Source of the DNA: Zea mays
Taxonomy: Eukaryota; Streptophyta; Magnoliopsida; Poales; Poaceae
Assembly: GCF_902167145.1 (NCBI RefSeq)
Contig: NC_050098.1
Location: forward strand, 81,570,207 to 81,634,206
DNA length: 64,000 nucleotides
Reading direction: 5' to 3'
Positions 11,101 to 20,815 of the stretch are shown here, piece by piece. The number at the start of each line of letters is the position of its first letter. Within the stretch, counting starts at the first letter, position 1. Below the pieces are notes generated by a model. It was not told the origin of the DNA, made no database searches, and was given only the letters and a program-made list of their open reading frames with translations. The position numbers and the translations under genes were made by a program.

Positions 11101-12266
11101 ATTCAGATTCAGCTAGCTGAAACAAAAACTGAAATCAACACCAGACAGAGAGAGTTTGGGCACAATTTACTCCAAATTTGGTGCAGCACCAAATCAAACT
11201 TATTTAAGGAAACTTGTTCACTAACTTATGATCTCCAATGTTTCTATATAATTCATAGTTTAAAACCTAATGGAATGGCCACACAAGTGCTCTAAACAGG
11301 GCACCAATCGCTGAAATTCAGTTGTCTGTTAACTGAACAAAATTCAGTCCATGTAAACTGACAACCCACTTTTGAGTAACTTTTACTCCTTTTCTGGGTC
11401 AGATCAAGCCTAACTCACACAACTAAAGTTGTTCACTGACATATGCTCTTCAACTCTCCCATAGCAACCATGGTCCAAAACTGCCTAGAACAGGCAACAC
11501 ACAACCCCAAAATGGTACTAAAAACACTGATTTCAAACTTAGGCAACTATTCAAAATCTGAAAATCCAGAAGTCTGACAGTCCCACTTTGAACACCTTTT
11601 TCTCCGAGTTGCATATGTTTTTAGGGATGCTACATTTCATAAATATTGTTACATTTCATAAATATTGTTCTCCTATAGTTACTCTACAGGTTGGTTATAG
11701 CAACTGTTTTCAAAATACTCATGGATTATAAGTTATAGGAATCCAAAAACAGATTAACAAAACCATTTTGGGCGGATTCCAAACCGACCCAAATCTGAAC
11801 TTTTGCAATTTACTTCAAATTCTTCCACACCACTTGGAGAGCTCCAAATATGAAAAAATTTCACTTTTCCAAGCTCCATAACTTTGGTATATGGACTTTT
11901 AGCAAAATATAGCTAGATCTTAAAATCCACTTTTGGGCTAGTTTAAGGTTTCAATTGGGATTGCTTTTCTCCAACAATCTCACCACTTTGGGTTCATCAC
12001 ATAAGAGTAGAGTTACTCCTTAACCTAAGTTTCCACTTTGGTGTATATATCTCATGTCCAAAATGACACTGGTTTAGAAGTGGTGCACTTAAACTTGATT
12101 GCAAACAGGGATTTTAATCTTCCCTCGCTCCCAACAACACAACACACCACATTTGAGTTGAATTTTTGACCTAGTAAAATGCATTCTAGGGATATCAAGC
12201 AAGATAATGTGGATGCATATGATGTGATGCTAAAATTTTAGTTCTTGTAACACCAAGGGTGTTACA
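8196..12266 (-). mobile_element. S1: giant gypsy-type LTR, minus strand, partial
   Basis: About 4.1 kb with no retroelement protein. It ends on the right with TGTAACACC...GGTGTTACA read on the minus strand, the start signature of Tekay-like LTRs. The block after 8196 (CCCTTGCATATG, then a CCATGATGAGG block, then a GGTCCTTAATCGAC block) is related to S2 from 46546 on. The rest of S1 lies left of the window, past C1 and K1. It is probably a solo LTR, but since its other end is not visible it could be one LTR of a complete element. GATAA at 12267-12271 is the expected target duplication. Apart from the MITE at 10109-10244 and chance open frames in the GC-rich part (9600-10050) I see nothing else in it. 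Confidence 0.7.
10109..10244. mobile_element. Small MITE-like inverted-repeat element inside S1
   Basis: A 136 bp unit with long imperfect terminal inverted repeats. The left side reads GGCTTGTTCGGTTA then CAATCCATGTGGATTG; the right side, reverse complemented, reads GACCTTGTTCGGTTA then CAATACACATGGATTG. The layout is that of a miniature inverted-repeat transposable element. I could not fix a target duplication, so the superfamily stays open. Confidence 0.6.
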
Positions 12267-12271
12267 GATAA

Positions 12272-14189
12272 CCTCTGACCGACGGTTGCTAAAGGCTATC
12301 TGGCAACTTTCATCCTCAGCATTTTTCTGCGCTCTCAAAGCGTTGCTCAGAATTAAGCCCTGCAAAAAGAAGGGAGATAAAGGATCAGCACAAGAATAAA
12401 GAACAAAAAATAATCTGTTTATAAGTCTATAACTTTTGTACCTTCAGACTATTGTAGGCAAGGCTGTCTGCGAGGTCATCCTTCGACATAGCAGAAAGGC
12501 CAACTTCAAGCTTCGGAAATCCCATGTTTTTCGTCATCTCCTGGCAGACAAATATTTCCTTGTTGTCTGGGAGACAGTATAGAAAATCATCTTCGTCGGT
12601 GCCATTATACACCAAGGCCCCTTTCGGGTACTTCAGTTCTCGGGCGTAGTGTTCGGCTTCCGCAATTTCTTCTTCAGACAACCTTTTACCCGAAGCATGT
12701 CGAATAATAAAGTCAAGTTCTTCAGAAGGTGCTTCGGGAGTAGAAGATTCAATCTTCTTGGGTGCGTCTTCTTTCTCTAGAACAAGACCAGCGCCTGAAG
12801 ATCCTTGCTTAGTTCTCTGCTCAGTTCCAGCAGGCTCTGCTTCACTGGGCACTGAGGGCCCAACTTTGGGTTCAGCACAAGCTGTAGCAGCTTCGACAGT
12901 CTCCTTTGCAGGAGCGAGAGTTGATGCCCTTGTCGACTCCAGGACGGCGTCCAGTACGCTAGCCATCCTCCTCCTCTTGGGAGTTATTGCGGGAGCTTTC
13001 GATACCTTCATCAATTCTGGCTCCGCGGGCGGGCTCAAGATTTTTGGCAGCCCTGCTGTTTCCCCTAGCTTCGGCTCTTCGACCGCCTTTCCTTTGGCTT
13101 CGGTAGCATGTTTCGGCGCTTCGGCCGACTCGATTGCAGGAACCTTTGGCGCTTCAGTAGGACTAGGATGTCCTGGCTCAGCGGTGGAAGATGTCCCTTC
13201 ATCAAGCTTCGGCACCGTGGCCGTCTCAATGTATCGAGGCCGGTGCGTCAAAACCTTGATCTTTTTGCCCTTCGGCGCGGCAGAAATGGCTGAAATAGCA
13301 ATTTTTCTCTTTTTCCCTGCTTTCGCGAGGGATAGCTATAATCTGGATATACAAAACCAATAACGTCAAAAACTCTATTCAACCTTTTCTTGCCTCGTCC
13401 TTCGAAAGCCAAGGTCATTGCATCATCTTCGGCCCTTGTGTAGGCCCCAAGCAATTCATCACTGGTCGCCTCAATACTGCTCAACCACTCATTGTTTGGC
13501 TCATCAAACTCACCTCTGTATCTGAACGTATATTTTAGATAGACCAGGCCGCCCTGACTAGACCCAGCAGCAGCTTCCTTCGGCATCTCCCAGTTATTCA
13601 CGAGCGGCCATACTCTGTAGGCGATGTGCTCTTGAACCAAGTCTCTTGTGCCACTACAAGTGCACACAATGTTGAAACTCCTCTAGCATGCTTCTATATC
13701 ATTCCCAAGAGCAGTGGTCGGCCTTCTGATGCCGAAGCGAGACCAAATGGGGCGTTGGATAATCCCTTTTATAAGTTATTCTTCACATAAAACCATTCTT
13801 CCATCCAGGCACCTGGCCACCTCTTTCGAAATGTCGGAACTGGATAGCTCACATCAGAGCAGGGTACGAAGCCAAAACAACCAAAATTATTGTGATACCG
13901 CTCCTTGCCAATAGCCTTTGTCTAACACAGCAGCTCGTGCATGTTACAGAAGCATTTCGTGCTTGGCTCTAGCCCTTGGCTCCTCACGGCCCAAACAAAA
14001 ACCCCATCCTGATGATGGCTTCGGGGGTAATCTGATGAAGGAAAATTTCAAAGGTCTTCAGCACTTCAACCAGAAATTTGCTTAACGGGAACTGAAGCCC
14101 TACCTTCATAAAGTTCCTGTAAACAACCACTTCATCTTCTTCGGGAGCAGGGGCAGCGCTGTCCCCTCCAACTCTCACAATGGAAATAT
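12272..14189 (-). pseudogene. T1 antisense gene, exon 1 (middle and end) and start of exon 2
   Basis: Minus-strand homologue of the intact antisense gene of Z1. Reading right to left, it matches the Transposase_28-like block (DEVVVYRNFMKVGLQFPL, near 14140), then RDLVQEHIAYRVWPL (near 13630). An Ala/Pro/Glu-rich linker with a basic LTHRPRYIE motif follows, and then a conserved block ending LADSLAYNSLK at 12442. An intron and about 30 codons of exon 2 come next, until S1 cuts it. It is broken: a one-base insertion near 14000 leads to TGA, further frame breaks lie between 13670 and 13980 and near 13250, and L1 splits it at 14189. Not functional. Confidence 0.8.
12360..12441 (-). other. T1 antisense gene intron 1
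   Basis: An 82 bp intron on the minus strand: donor GTACAA after CTGAAG, acceptor TTTTTGCAG before GGCTTAATT. It interrupts the gene at the same codon boundary (after SLK) and in the same phase 0 as the 83 bp intron of Z1. The intron sequences differ while the flanking exons are conserved. Confidence 0.8.
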
Positions 14190-14650
14190 TGTAGCATCCC
14201 AAAAATTCAAATTCTGAAATTTTCTCAAACTCGCCCTAAATTCAAAATAAATTTCAAATTTCATTTCAAAATGTTTGTTTGCGAGTTGATATCAACAAAT
14301 AAAATATAGTGGTCTATATTCTCTCCAAAATCCTCCTCAAAATATCCTACAAATATTTCCTCAGTGACCCCCCTCAAGTTCTTTCCAGAAATATTGCCCA
14401 GATATTCCACCGATATATCTCCAAGTATTTTCTTCCTGAGAAATACCTTCAGAATCATTTTTCAAGTCCCTACAAATATTTTCTCCATAACTTTTCTCAT
14501 GCTCATACGTATACGTATGCCTCCGGTGTCATACGGTGAGCTCTACAAGCTAATTACACTCATATAAGACAAATCCATGCTAATCTCCCACTAATCCTCT
14601 CATCCTCCCACTAATCCTCTCATCCCTCCCCCTAATCCCCCAACCATGGC

Positions 14651-14659
14651 TATAAATAG
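14651..14659 (+). promoter_or_regulatory. L1 LTR TATA box 1
   Basis: TATAAATAG in the context CCATGGCTATAAATAGAGGGG, followed by a C-rich leader. The 3' LTR has the same box at 21277-21285. It lies upstream of both tandem arrays. Confidence 0.6.
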
Positions 14660-14766
14660 AGGGGCAAGGGCCTCCTCTCATCCCACCCCAAGCCATGTCA
14701 TGGCAACTCTCTCCCCCCCCCACACACACCCACTCCATGTTCCACACAAGCACACACTAGCACAAG

Positions 14767-15120
14767 GATCGTTCGGTCGTTCTTCGATCGTTTGTCCCCC
14801 TGTTCTTAGTTTGTTTGTTCGTTCGTCCGATCGTTCGATCGTTCGTCCGATCGTTCATGGTTCGTTCGTCCGATCGTTCGATCGTTCATCCGTTCGTTCG
14901 TCCAAATAATCTTTTTCCTGCCGTTATGCTGCCGAAATTCCGATCGTTCGTTCGTCCGATCGTTCGTCCGATCGTTCATGGTTTGTTCGTCCGTTCATCC
15001 GATCGTTCGATCGTTCGTCCGTTCGTTCGTCCAAATAATCTTTTTCCTGCCGTTATGCTGCCGAAATTCCGATCATTCGTTCGTTCGACCATTCGATCGT
15101 TCATCGTTCGTTCATAGTTC
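14767..15120 (+). repeat. L1 TTCG(T/A)(T/C)CGATCG tandem array
   Basis: A dense array of short GTTCGTCCGATC-like units, broken by two copies of a longer spacer (CCAAATAATCTTTTTCCTGC and following). It encodes meaningless Arg/Ser/Val-rich open frames. The 3' LTR counterpart is at about 21391-21780. Confidence 0.9.
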
Positions 15121-15147
15121 ATATTCATCGTTCATCGTTCGTTCATC

Positions 15148-15590
15148 GTTACTATTTACCGTTACTATTTACCGTTACTTTTTACCGTTACTATTTACCG
15201 TTACTTTTTACAGTTACTTTTTACCGTTACTTTTTACGGTTACTATTTACCGTTACTTTTTACCGTTACTTTTTACTATTTACCGTTACTTTTTACCGTT
15301 ACTATTCACCGTTACTTTTTACCGTTACTTTTTACCGTTACTATTTACCGTTACTTTTTACCGTTACTTTTTACCGTTACTATTGACCGTTACTTTTTAC
15401 CGTTACTATTTACCGTTACTTTTTACCGTTTACCGTTACTTTTTACCGTTACTATTTACCGTTACTTTTTACCGTTACTTTTTACCGTTACTATTTACCG
15501 TTACTTTTTACCGTTAATTTTTACCGTTACTTTTTACGGTTACTTTTTACCGTTACTATTTGTCGTTACTATTCACCGTTACTATTCATC
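15148..15590 (+). repeat. L1 TTACCGTTACT(A/T)TT tandem array
   Basis: About 440 bp of alternating TTACCGTTACTATT and TTACCGTTACTTTT units. The 3' LTR array (about 21793-22138) is roughly 100 bp shorter, so copy number changed after or during insertion. Each unit carries CCGTTA, a match to the plant MYB core CNGTTR. Confidence 0.9.
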
Positions 15591-16012
15591 GATCATCCGA
15601 TCACCCCAAATTTCAACTACTCATCCATCATGTTGTCCAATCCACCTAAGACCAGCCAGATCCATATCCCAGTTATACAAACTCCGGTGACTGTGATTTT
15701 CATTCCAGTAGGGAACTTCCAATCTGGTCACCCATCCTAGGTTTCTCCAAGTTGAGCACGCTTAACTTGAGATTCCTTCGAACCAGGCTTCCAAACTCAG
15801 ATTCCAATAATTCTCGTTTCTAAATTCTTATCAAACTATTCCCTATCCAACCATGTCATCCCTTAAGCATGGTTCATGTTCCAGAAAAATCCCAAAATAC
15901 TCTTGTCCCATATTCTGCCTATAACTCTCCTGTTCATACTAAGTCAGACGATTCATTCGTCACTATTCTCACCAACAGTGAACTTCACTGTGCTACACCA
16001 CATACACCCAGT

Positions 16013-16020
16013 TATAAATA
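16013..16020 (+). promoter_or_regulatory. L1 LTR TATA box 2
   Basis: TATAAATA in the context CCAGTTATAAATACACC, downstream of both arrays and followed by a pyrimidine-rich stretch typical of plant start sites. The 3' LTR copy is at 22566-22573. If used, the arrays would be upstream of the start, in an enhancer position. Confidence 0.5.
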
Positions 16021-17020
16021 CACCCAGCTACCCTCTCCCTCTCCACACACACTCAACACCCTCAGCCAAGGCAAACGCCCACCCACTCAGTTACTCCGCT
16101 CTGCCGGCTACACGCATAGTGTCGCTTCGCCTCCAGTCCACCCTCCTGGTAAGCACCTCTGCCCCACCACTAGTAGTATCTCAACACCACATGACACAGA
16201 TTCTACTCAAGACTCTACCCATCCATATATCTCTATTCTGACCACTATACTAAATATTTGTTGGTATACTTGCTTGTTTGTATGTTTGCTTGTTCATGTT
16301 GAATAGTTATCGGAGCGTTCGTGCCGTCTCGTGGAGGCCAGATCTACAAGTCTACGCCAGGAGCCAGACGCCAGTTCCGCGAGCTCTCTTTCCCCTTCGC
16401 CAAATAAGCACGGCAAGCTCACTGGATCCCTTTGATGCATAAATTACCTATGTTTTTCAACCACAACCCTCAGCCTGTAATTTTATGCATGATATGATTT
16501 TGAGACAAGTTATTATGGCCACCCAGCCGCTTGCCGCAATCAATCCCTAATATATTTGTTACAAATGATTTGAGAAAAGGGTGAGTTTTCAAAAGAAAAT
16601 GCTTTTCAAAAGGTGTATGATGAAGGGTTTTCACCCTTATCACCTTGTGAGTGGGATAATCAGGGACTCCCTGGTTTAGGGGAGGGCCTAAGGTGTTGGC
16701 TCAGCTGGTTTAGGCGTGAGCAGAAGGATTGTCCCCTCATATAAGGACCGGTTTGTCATCTTTCACTACCTGTACTCATGATAAGTACAACCACTCGAGA
16801 CTGTGTGGGCAGTCACTCAATCTGAACTCGTACGGTCCAACCCTAGGGTTATGAAGGCTGGGGAGCACCGGGAGGATAAGGAGGGGGAATGTTTTGTCCA
16901 GTTTGGACATGGTGGTGGCCTGACTCCTTCCGGTATAACCGTTAAGGTTAGGACGTGCGAGGAAAGAAAGAGATTCAGCATTCGGGTCTCACGACGGTGA
17001 GATCGCAGAAACCGGACTAG

Positions 17021-17090
17021 TGGGTAAAGTGTACACCTCTGCGCAGAGTCTAAACCTATTCGAATAGTCCGTGTCCACTGGTATGGACGA
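17021..17090 (+). other. Conserved Tekay-type LTR motif in L1
   Basis: The same order as in K1: GGGTAAAG, CCTCTGC..AGAGT, a perfect 12-base palindrome CTATTCGAATAG (17056-17067), then stem GTCCA/TGGAC (17073-17077 with 17084-17088) around a 6-base loop. The 3' LTR copy (23609-23641) has one change in the palindrome centre that leaves a G-T pair. Confidence 0.65.
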
Positions 17091-17765
17091 GTCTGGTATG
17101 GTATGGCAATTAATGTTTTGTTTTCAAAAAAGGCTGCGTTTGAGATAAATGGTTTTTAAAAGGTCCGGCAGTTGAGCCGTGAGCTATGATGGACGGGAAG
17201 TCCAGTAGCTGTTTTTGAAAAGGAAAACCAGTGGGAAACTGCTGAGATACCTGGATGGTTTAGTCCAGGGGATTTTATTATAATACTGAAAAACTTCCTG
17301 CTCCTTTGGAGAGGATGCGCTTTGCAAAATACAAAATGTTTTACAAAACAACCCTGCATAAAATATTGTTGTTTCTGCAAAATATCCTGAGCTCCAGATA
17401 TTCCATGCATTATATCTGATTTCCCCATTTCGCGGGTGAAGGTGGGCTGCTGAGTACGTTTGTACTCACCCTTGCTTATTTACTTTTTTTCAGAAAAAGG
17501 AGATCGGGTAAGAGTTACGACTGTTCCCAACCTTGCCTGTGGCTGTTGGACCGCTGATTTGCTTCGCTGCGTATATCGGGCTGCTTCAGCCCCACTCTGA
17601 TGATATGTCCCGAGCTGGGGACCAACTCTTAAAGTTGTTCGCCACCTTTATAGGTTTGTCGTTTAAGCAGATCTGTAATCATCTGATGTATAAATGTGTT
17701 TACTAGCCTCCTGGGACTAGTAATTGTATCACATTTGAGTCCCAGAGGATTGGGGATGCTTCAGG

Positions 17766-17778
17766 TGGTATCAGAGCT
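17766..17778 (+). other. L1 primer-binding site
   Basis: TGGTATCAGAGCT, two bases after the LTR end. It matches the 3' end complement of plant initiator-Met tRNA, as used by Tekay-like gypsy elements. Confidence 0.85.
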
Positions 17779-17879
17779 GTTAGGTTGGCCGCAGGACGTA
17801 ACCCTTAGCCTGATCAAAAGTTTTTGAGTCAAAACTATTTTCAAAAAAAAATCTTGCTCTCATCCCTTCATTTCAAAAA

Positions 17880-19001
17880 ATGCTTTCCCCCTTTCCTTCT
17901 CTCAGAAGTCAGATGGAGGTTCAGTGCCAAACCAGCTTTTGCCAGAATGAAGATGGTTTCCCCAAGTTGCTGAGAGCATGCACAGTTCGCCTCGGAATCA
18001 GGAGCCAGCCAGAGTATGATGGTTGTGAATTCGTCGAGCATGGCACAGAGAAATGTGTCATGACTGTGTACATTGGATCCAGTCCGCACCATGTGGAATG
18101 GAGTGTCACTTCTGCTGGGCACAGATTCAAAGACACCTGTCAAGTCGTCGCTCGCAAGGCATTGAGGGCCCTGTGTCAGATCTATGAAGAAGAAGTGGCC
18201 GACACCCCGCTCAAATTCTTTCCGCCCTTTCAGAGAGACCGTCCAGTTTGGATGGCCAGGATGCGTGCATTGGAAGGGAAGCAGCTGCTTGAGGATGACC
18301 CCACAATCGTGTACCTCACTGCATACCTGCTCACCCTGGATGCATAGTATGATTTCTTGGCTCGGCACCACCGTCAGATGATTGCTCGAGCAGAAGATGC
18401 AGAGAAGCTCAACAGTAAGCTCCATGTGGATCTCACCACAGCTCAAGCCCGTGCAACTGCCTTGGAAAGTCGTGAAGCCATTGCTGTTGAAGCCCTGAAG
18501 CAAGCCAAGGATGAGCACGTCCAGAAGTTAATGGAGGCCTACTTGGTAACCCATAACCAACGTAGAGCCCTGCGGATCCAAGAGCCCGCTTCATCCAACC
18601 CTGTTCAACCCATCAGAGCTGAAGACCCCCAAATTCTTGAAGGTCACCTGGTCTCTATCAGAGGAGAGAAGAAGGCTTGGGAACTACCGGAAGGAGCCAT
18701 AGTCTTGGAAGGAATTCCAGTCTTCCCTCAGGCTATGAATAAGCAAGAGCACCCAGAGTCCTCCCAAGATCCCCCGCTAGAGATGTTTGAACCCCTCACC
18801 ATGAAGAAGATCCCAGCACCATCCCTTGAAGTCAAAGAAGAAGCTGCAAGCATCCCACCAGCATCGCCGCCCTCTAAGGAGCTACAAGAGCCAGTCCCGC
18901 TTGAAGAAGAGTTCGACCCTGTCTTGCCATCTCGGTCTCCGCCAGAAGAAGTCATCAACATCAGCTCCCTCTTGACCCATCCAGGAGATGTCTCAGATTG
19001 A
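17880..19001 (+). pseudogene. L1 gag-like protein: dsRBD-like domain plus coiled coil, interrupted by TAG
   Basis: One frame from the Met at 17880 to TGA at 18999-19001, about 373 codons, with a single in-frame TAG at 18345-18347. Residues 43-103 (from PEYDGCEF to ARKALRALCQIYEEE) have a beta-strand-rich stretch followed by an Ala/Arg helix, resembling the alpha-beta-beta-beta-alpha order of dsRNA-binding domains; this is a resemblance by eye only. After the TAG comes a clear coiled coil (about residues 160-230), then a Pro/Glu/Ser-rich tail. There is no CCHC knuckle. Families of such unknown proteins are, as I recall, carried by many grass LTR elements without pol. Its role may be RNA packaging; this is unproven. 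Confidence 0.65.
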
Positions 19002-19640
19002 AGTTGTGCGCCAGCCTTGCCAGAAGGGAAGCTGCCTGGTCTGAAGTTAGTTATGCCCAGTCCTCTGCATGCATTGGGTAGTGAAGTTTTTCTTCACTTT
19101 GGCTAGAGCCCTGCATGTATGAGAGGTAATCGTGTAGACTCGTATTTTGCAAAACTCTAATTGTGTGGCCCCCTAGGGCATTTCAAAATGAATTTTGCTT
19201 GATGTTTTCCTCCCTTTTGAGTGCATATGTGATGCTTTAACGTTAGTGCTCATAAGTTTCATTTAGCATAGTTCTCAATTCAGGAGCCAAGCAATAGTAG
19301 TTATGCTTAGCCCCCGAATCTGAGTAGTCCGTGCTTTGGAAAAACTCTATTCTTCCCTTATTCAAAACATTTGATTTGTTTGTGCTTATCATTGCTGAGC
19401 TTGTGTGTTTTCTTCCTTTTTAAGAAAGGTTTTCTCTAAAAACATAGATCACAAATTAGAGCTAATTCTCACCTTATGCTTCCATTCTCATCTTAACCCA
19501 TCTCAAGAGAAAAGCACCTTACCCAAGAAGATACCGGGAAGCTTACCCTTGAAGCCTGGAACAAGCTACAGAAGCAACCAGTCCAGCCGCTCAGTCAAAA
19601 GGACCGACCGTGAGAATCAAAGCACTGCCCCTGAGTCAAA
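19002..19640 (+). other. L1 internal non-coding stretch
   Basis: About 640 bp between the gag-like gene and the promoter-like cassette, with T-rich runs and only short chance open frames. I see no protein domain or repeat. Confidence 0.6.
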
Positions 19641-19739
19641 GTGAGCAGGAAAAGAGGACAAAAGGAGTTTTTACCATACAGAGAGGCAAAGATTCTTGGA
19701 ACCAAGACTACAAACATTAGGGTCATTGACCCCACCACT

Positions 19740-20050
19740 CCCCCGTGCCCCTCGCACGCGTGCCCGCCTCCATGCGCACTACCGCCACCTATGCCCCCTT
19801 TTGCAGCGCACCCACGCCATCGTCGCCGGCAACAGGCCCCCCTTCCCCTTGTCGCACCTGCTGCCTCGTATCACCTGCTCCATCATCACCACTCCGCACC
19901 CGTGCACCACCTCGCATGCCGCTCACCTATAAATCCCCCCACCAGCTCCCTCAACTCCCATCTCGCTCAAAGCAAAGCACACTCCAGATAAATCCCCTCT
20001 GCCAAATCGCAAGCAACCCCATTTCCCACTCCCTCGCCCCTAAGATCACA
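19740..20050 (+). promoter_or_regulatory. Promoter-like cassette inside L1
   Basis: A C-rich, CG-containing stretch is followed by TATAAAT (19927-19933, context CACCTATAAATCCCCCC) and then a CT- and CA-rich leader of about 115 bp ending in ATCACAATG at 20051. The order looks like the core promoter and 5' leader of a plant gene. It may be a captured host sequence or an element-specific internal promoter; this is inference from composition and spacing. Confidence 0.4.
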
Positions 20051-20164
20051 ATGCTTGGTGATTCTTGGGTTCAAAATTGTTGTACATGGTTCAACATCTT
20101 CGGTTTCCTCCTCTGTATGATGGTAATACTCATCGATAGAATCCTCCAGTGGGAAGAGCAATGA
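20051..20164 (+). CDS. Possible 37-residue membrane peptide in L1
   Basis: A short frame starting at the first ATG after the promoter-like leader. It has a polar, Cys-containing start (MLGDSWVQNCC), a hydrophobic run of about 18 residues (from FNIFGFLL to VILID) and a charged end (QWEEQ). That is the pattern of a single membrane span. The same frame is open further upstream, but that part is low-complexity Pro/Thr/Ser sequence. No family is recognised. It could be a fragment of a captured gene or chance. Confidence 0.3.
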   Translation: MLGDSWVQNCCTWFNIFGFLLCMMVILIDRILQWEEQ

Positions 20165-20797
20165 GAAAGAAAGAGGCAGTGAAAAGTGAAAAGTGAGAAG
20201 AGAAAAGAAGATAGTGAAGAGAAGATAAGAAGAAGGTTCTCCTAGAAATCAACCCTGTGTCAGTCATTTCTCCGCAGCCTGGTCAAGCAGCAACAGCAGA
20301 AGAAGGCCCCGTAACACCCTTGTTATGAGGTACTTCAAGGAGTTCAAATCCCCAAGATTCAAGAGTTCTACCCTCATTCTTTTTAAGTGGGGTAGTGTTC
20401 CAGTAAAGTTCCTGCTATGGAGAAAAAGAAGGCCTGTAGCAAGCTTGTGGAGGACCAGATCATCAAAGCATATAAGTTTCTGGATGAGAAGTGATCACCC
20501 AAGTTTTGTTGATGAAGCACCAGAAGACCAATCAAGGAAGGAATCCATGTGGGAGTTCGCAAGAGAAAGGTTTGCGTATTGGCATCATGCTTCCTCAATA
20601 AGCTAAGCGAAACCTAGAAGCCTGAAGATGATCTTTGAGTACCAGAATCAGCGTTTGCAATCAGCAACCGGATGCTCCTGAAAGGCCAGATTTTGTTGAA
20701 GTTCCATCTCCTCGAAAAGTCTGCAAAGTGAAGATATGTAGCTGATGTAAAGCTGTACCCATAACCCTTCTAAGCCGAATCTCGAGGACGAGATTCC
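20165..20797 (+). other. L1 internal 3' stretch
   Basis: Starts with a purine-rich run (GAAAAGTGAAAAGTGAGAAG-like, to about 20240), then sequence with short open frames. The last bases before the polypurine tract match the end of a Tekay polyprotein (CTCGAGGACGAGATT, matching K1 at 1376-1390), so this is probably the relic of a pol gene lost from the element. Confidence 0.5.
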
Positions 20798-20815
20798 TTT
20801 TAAGTGGGGTAGATT
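20798..20815 (+). other. L1 polypurine tract
   Basis: TTTAAGTGGGGTAGATTT directly before the TGTAGCATCC start of the 3' LTR. It resembles the K1 tract at 1397-1412. Confidence 0.8.

Larger units (their letters stand above)
14190..17763 (+). repeat. L1 5' LTR (3,574 bp)
   Basis: Starts TGTAGCATCCC and ends GATGCTTCA two bases before the primer site. It is 73 bp longer than the 3' copy, mainly because of the two tandem arrays near its start. It holds two TATA boxes (14651 and 16013), the conserved Tekay-type hairpin motif at 17021-17090, and a stretch at 16300-17500 with short open frames that I do not call genes. Confidence 0.93.

Noticed and set aside
14646..15517. Arg/Ser/Val- and Phe/Leu/Tyr-rich open frames in the L1 LTR, and the same at 21272-22293
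   Set aside because: They come from the short tandem arrays; low complexity and no domain.
17766..17778. tRNA-like matches at the primer-binding sites (also 7034, 30008, 40952, 43749, 58502)
   Set aside because: Only the short complement of a tRNA 3' end is present; no cloverleaf.
19641..20050. Pro/His/Thr-rich frame upstream of the small L1 peptide
   Set aside because: Low-complexity sequence crossing the TATA box; more likely promoter DNA than protein.
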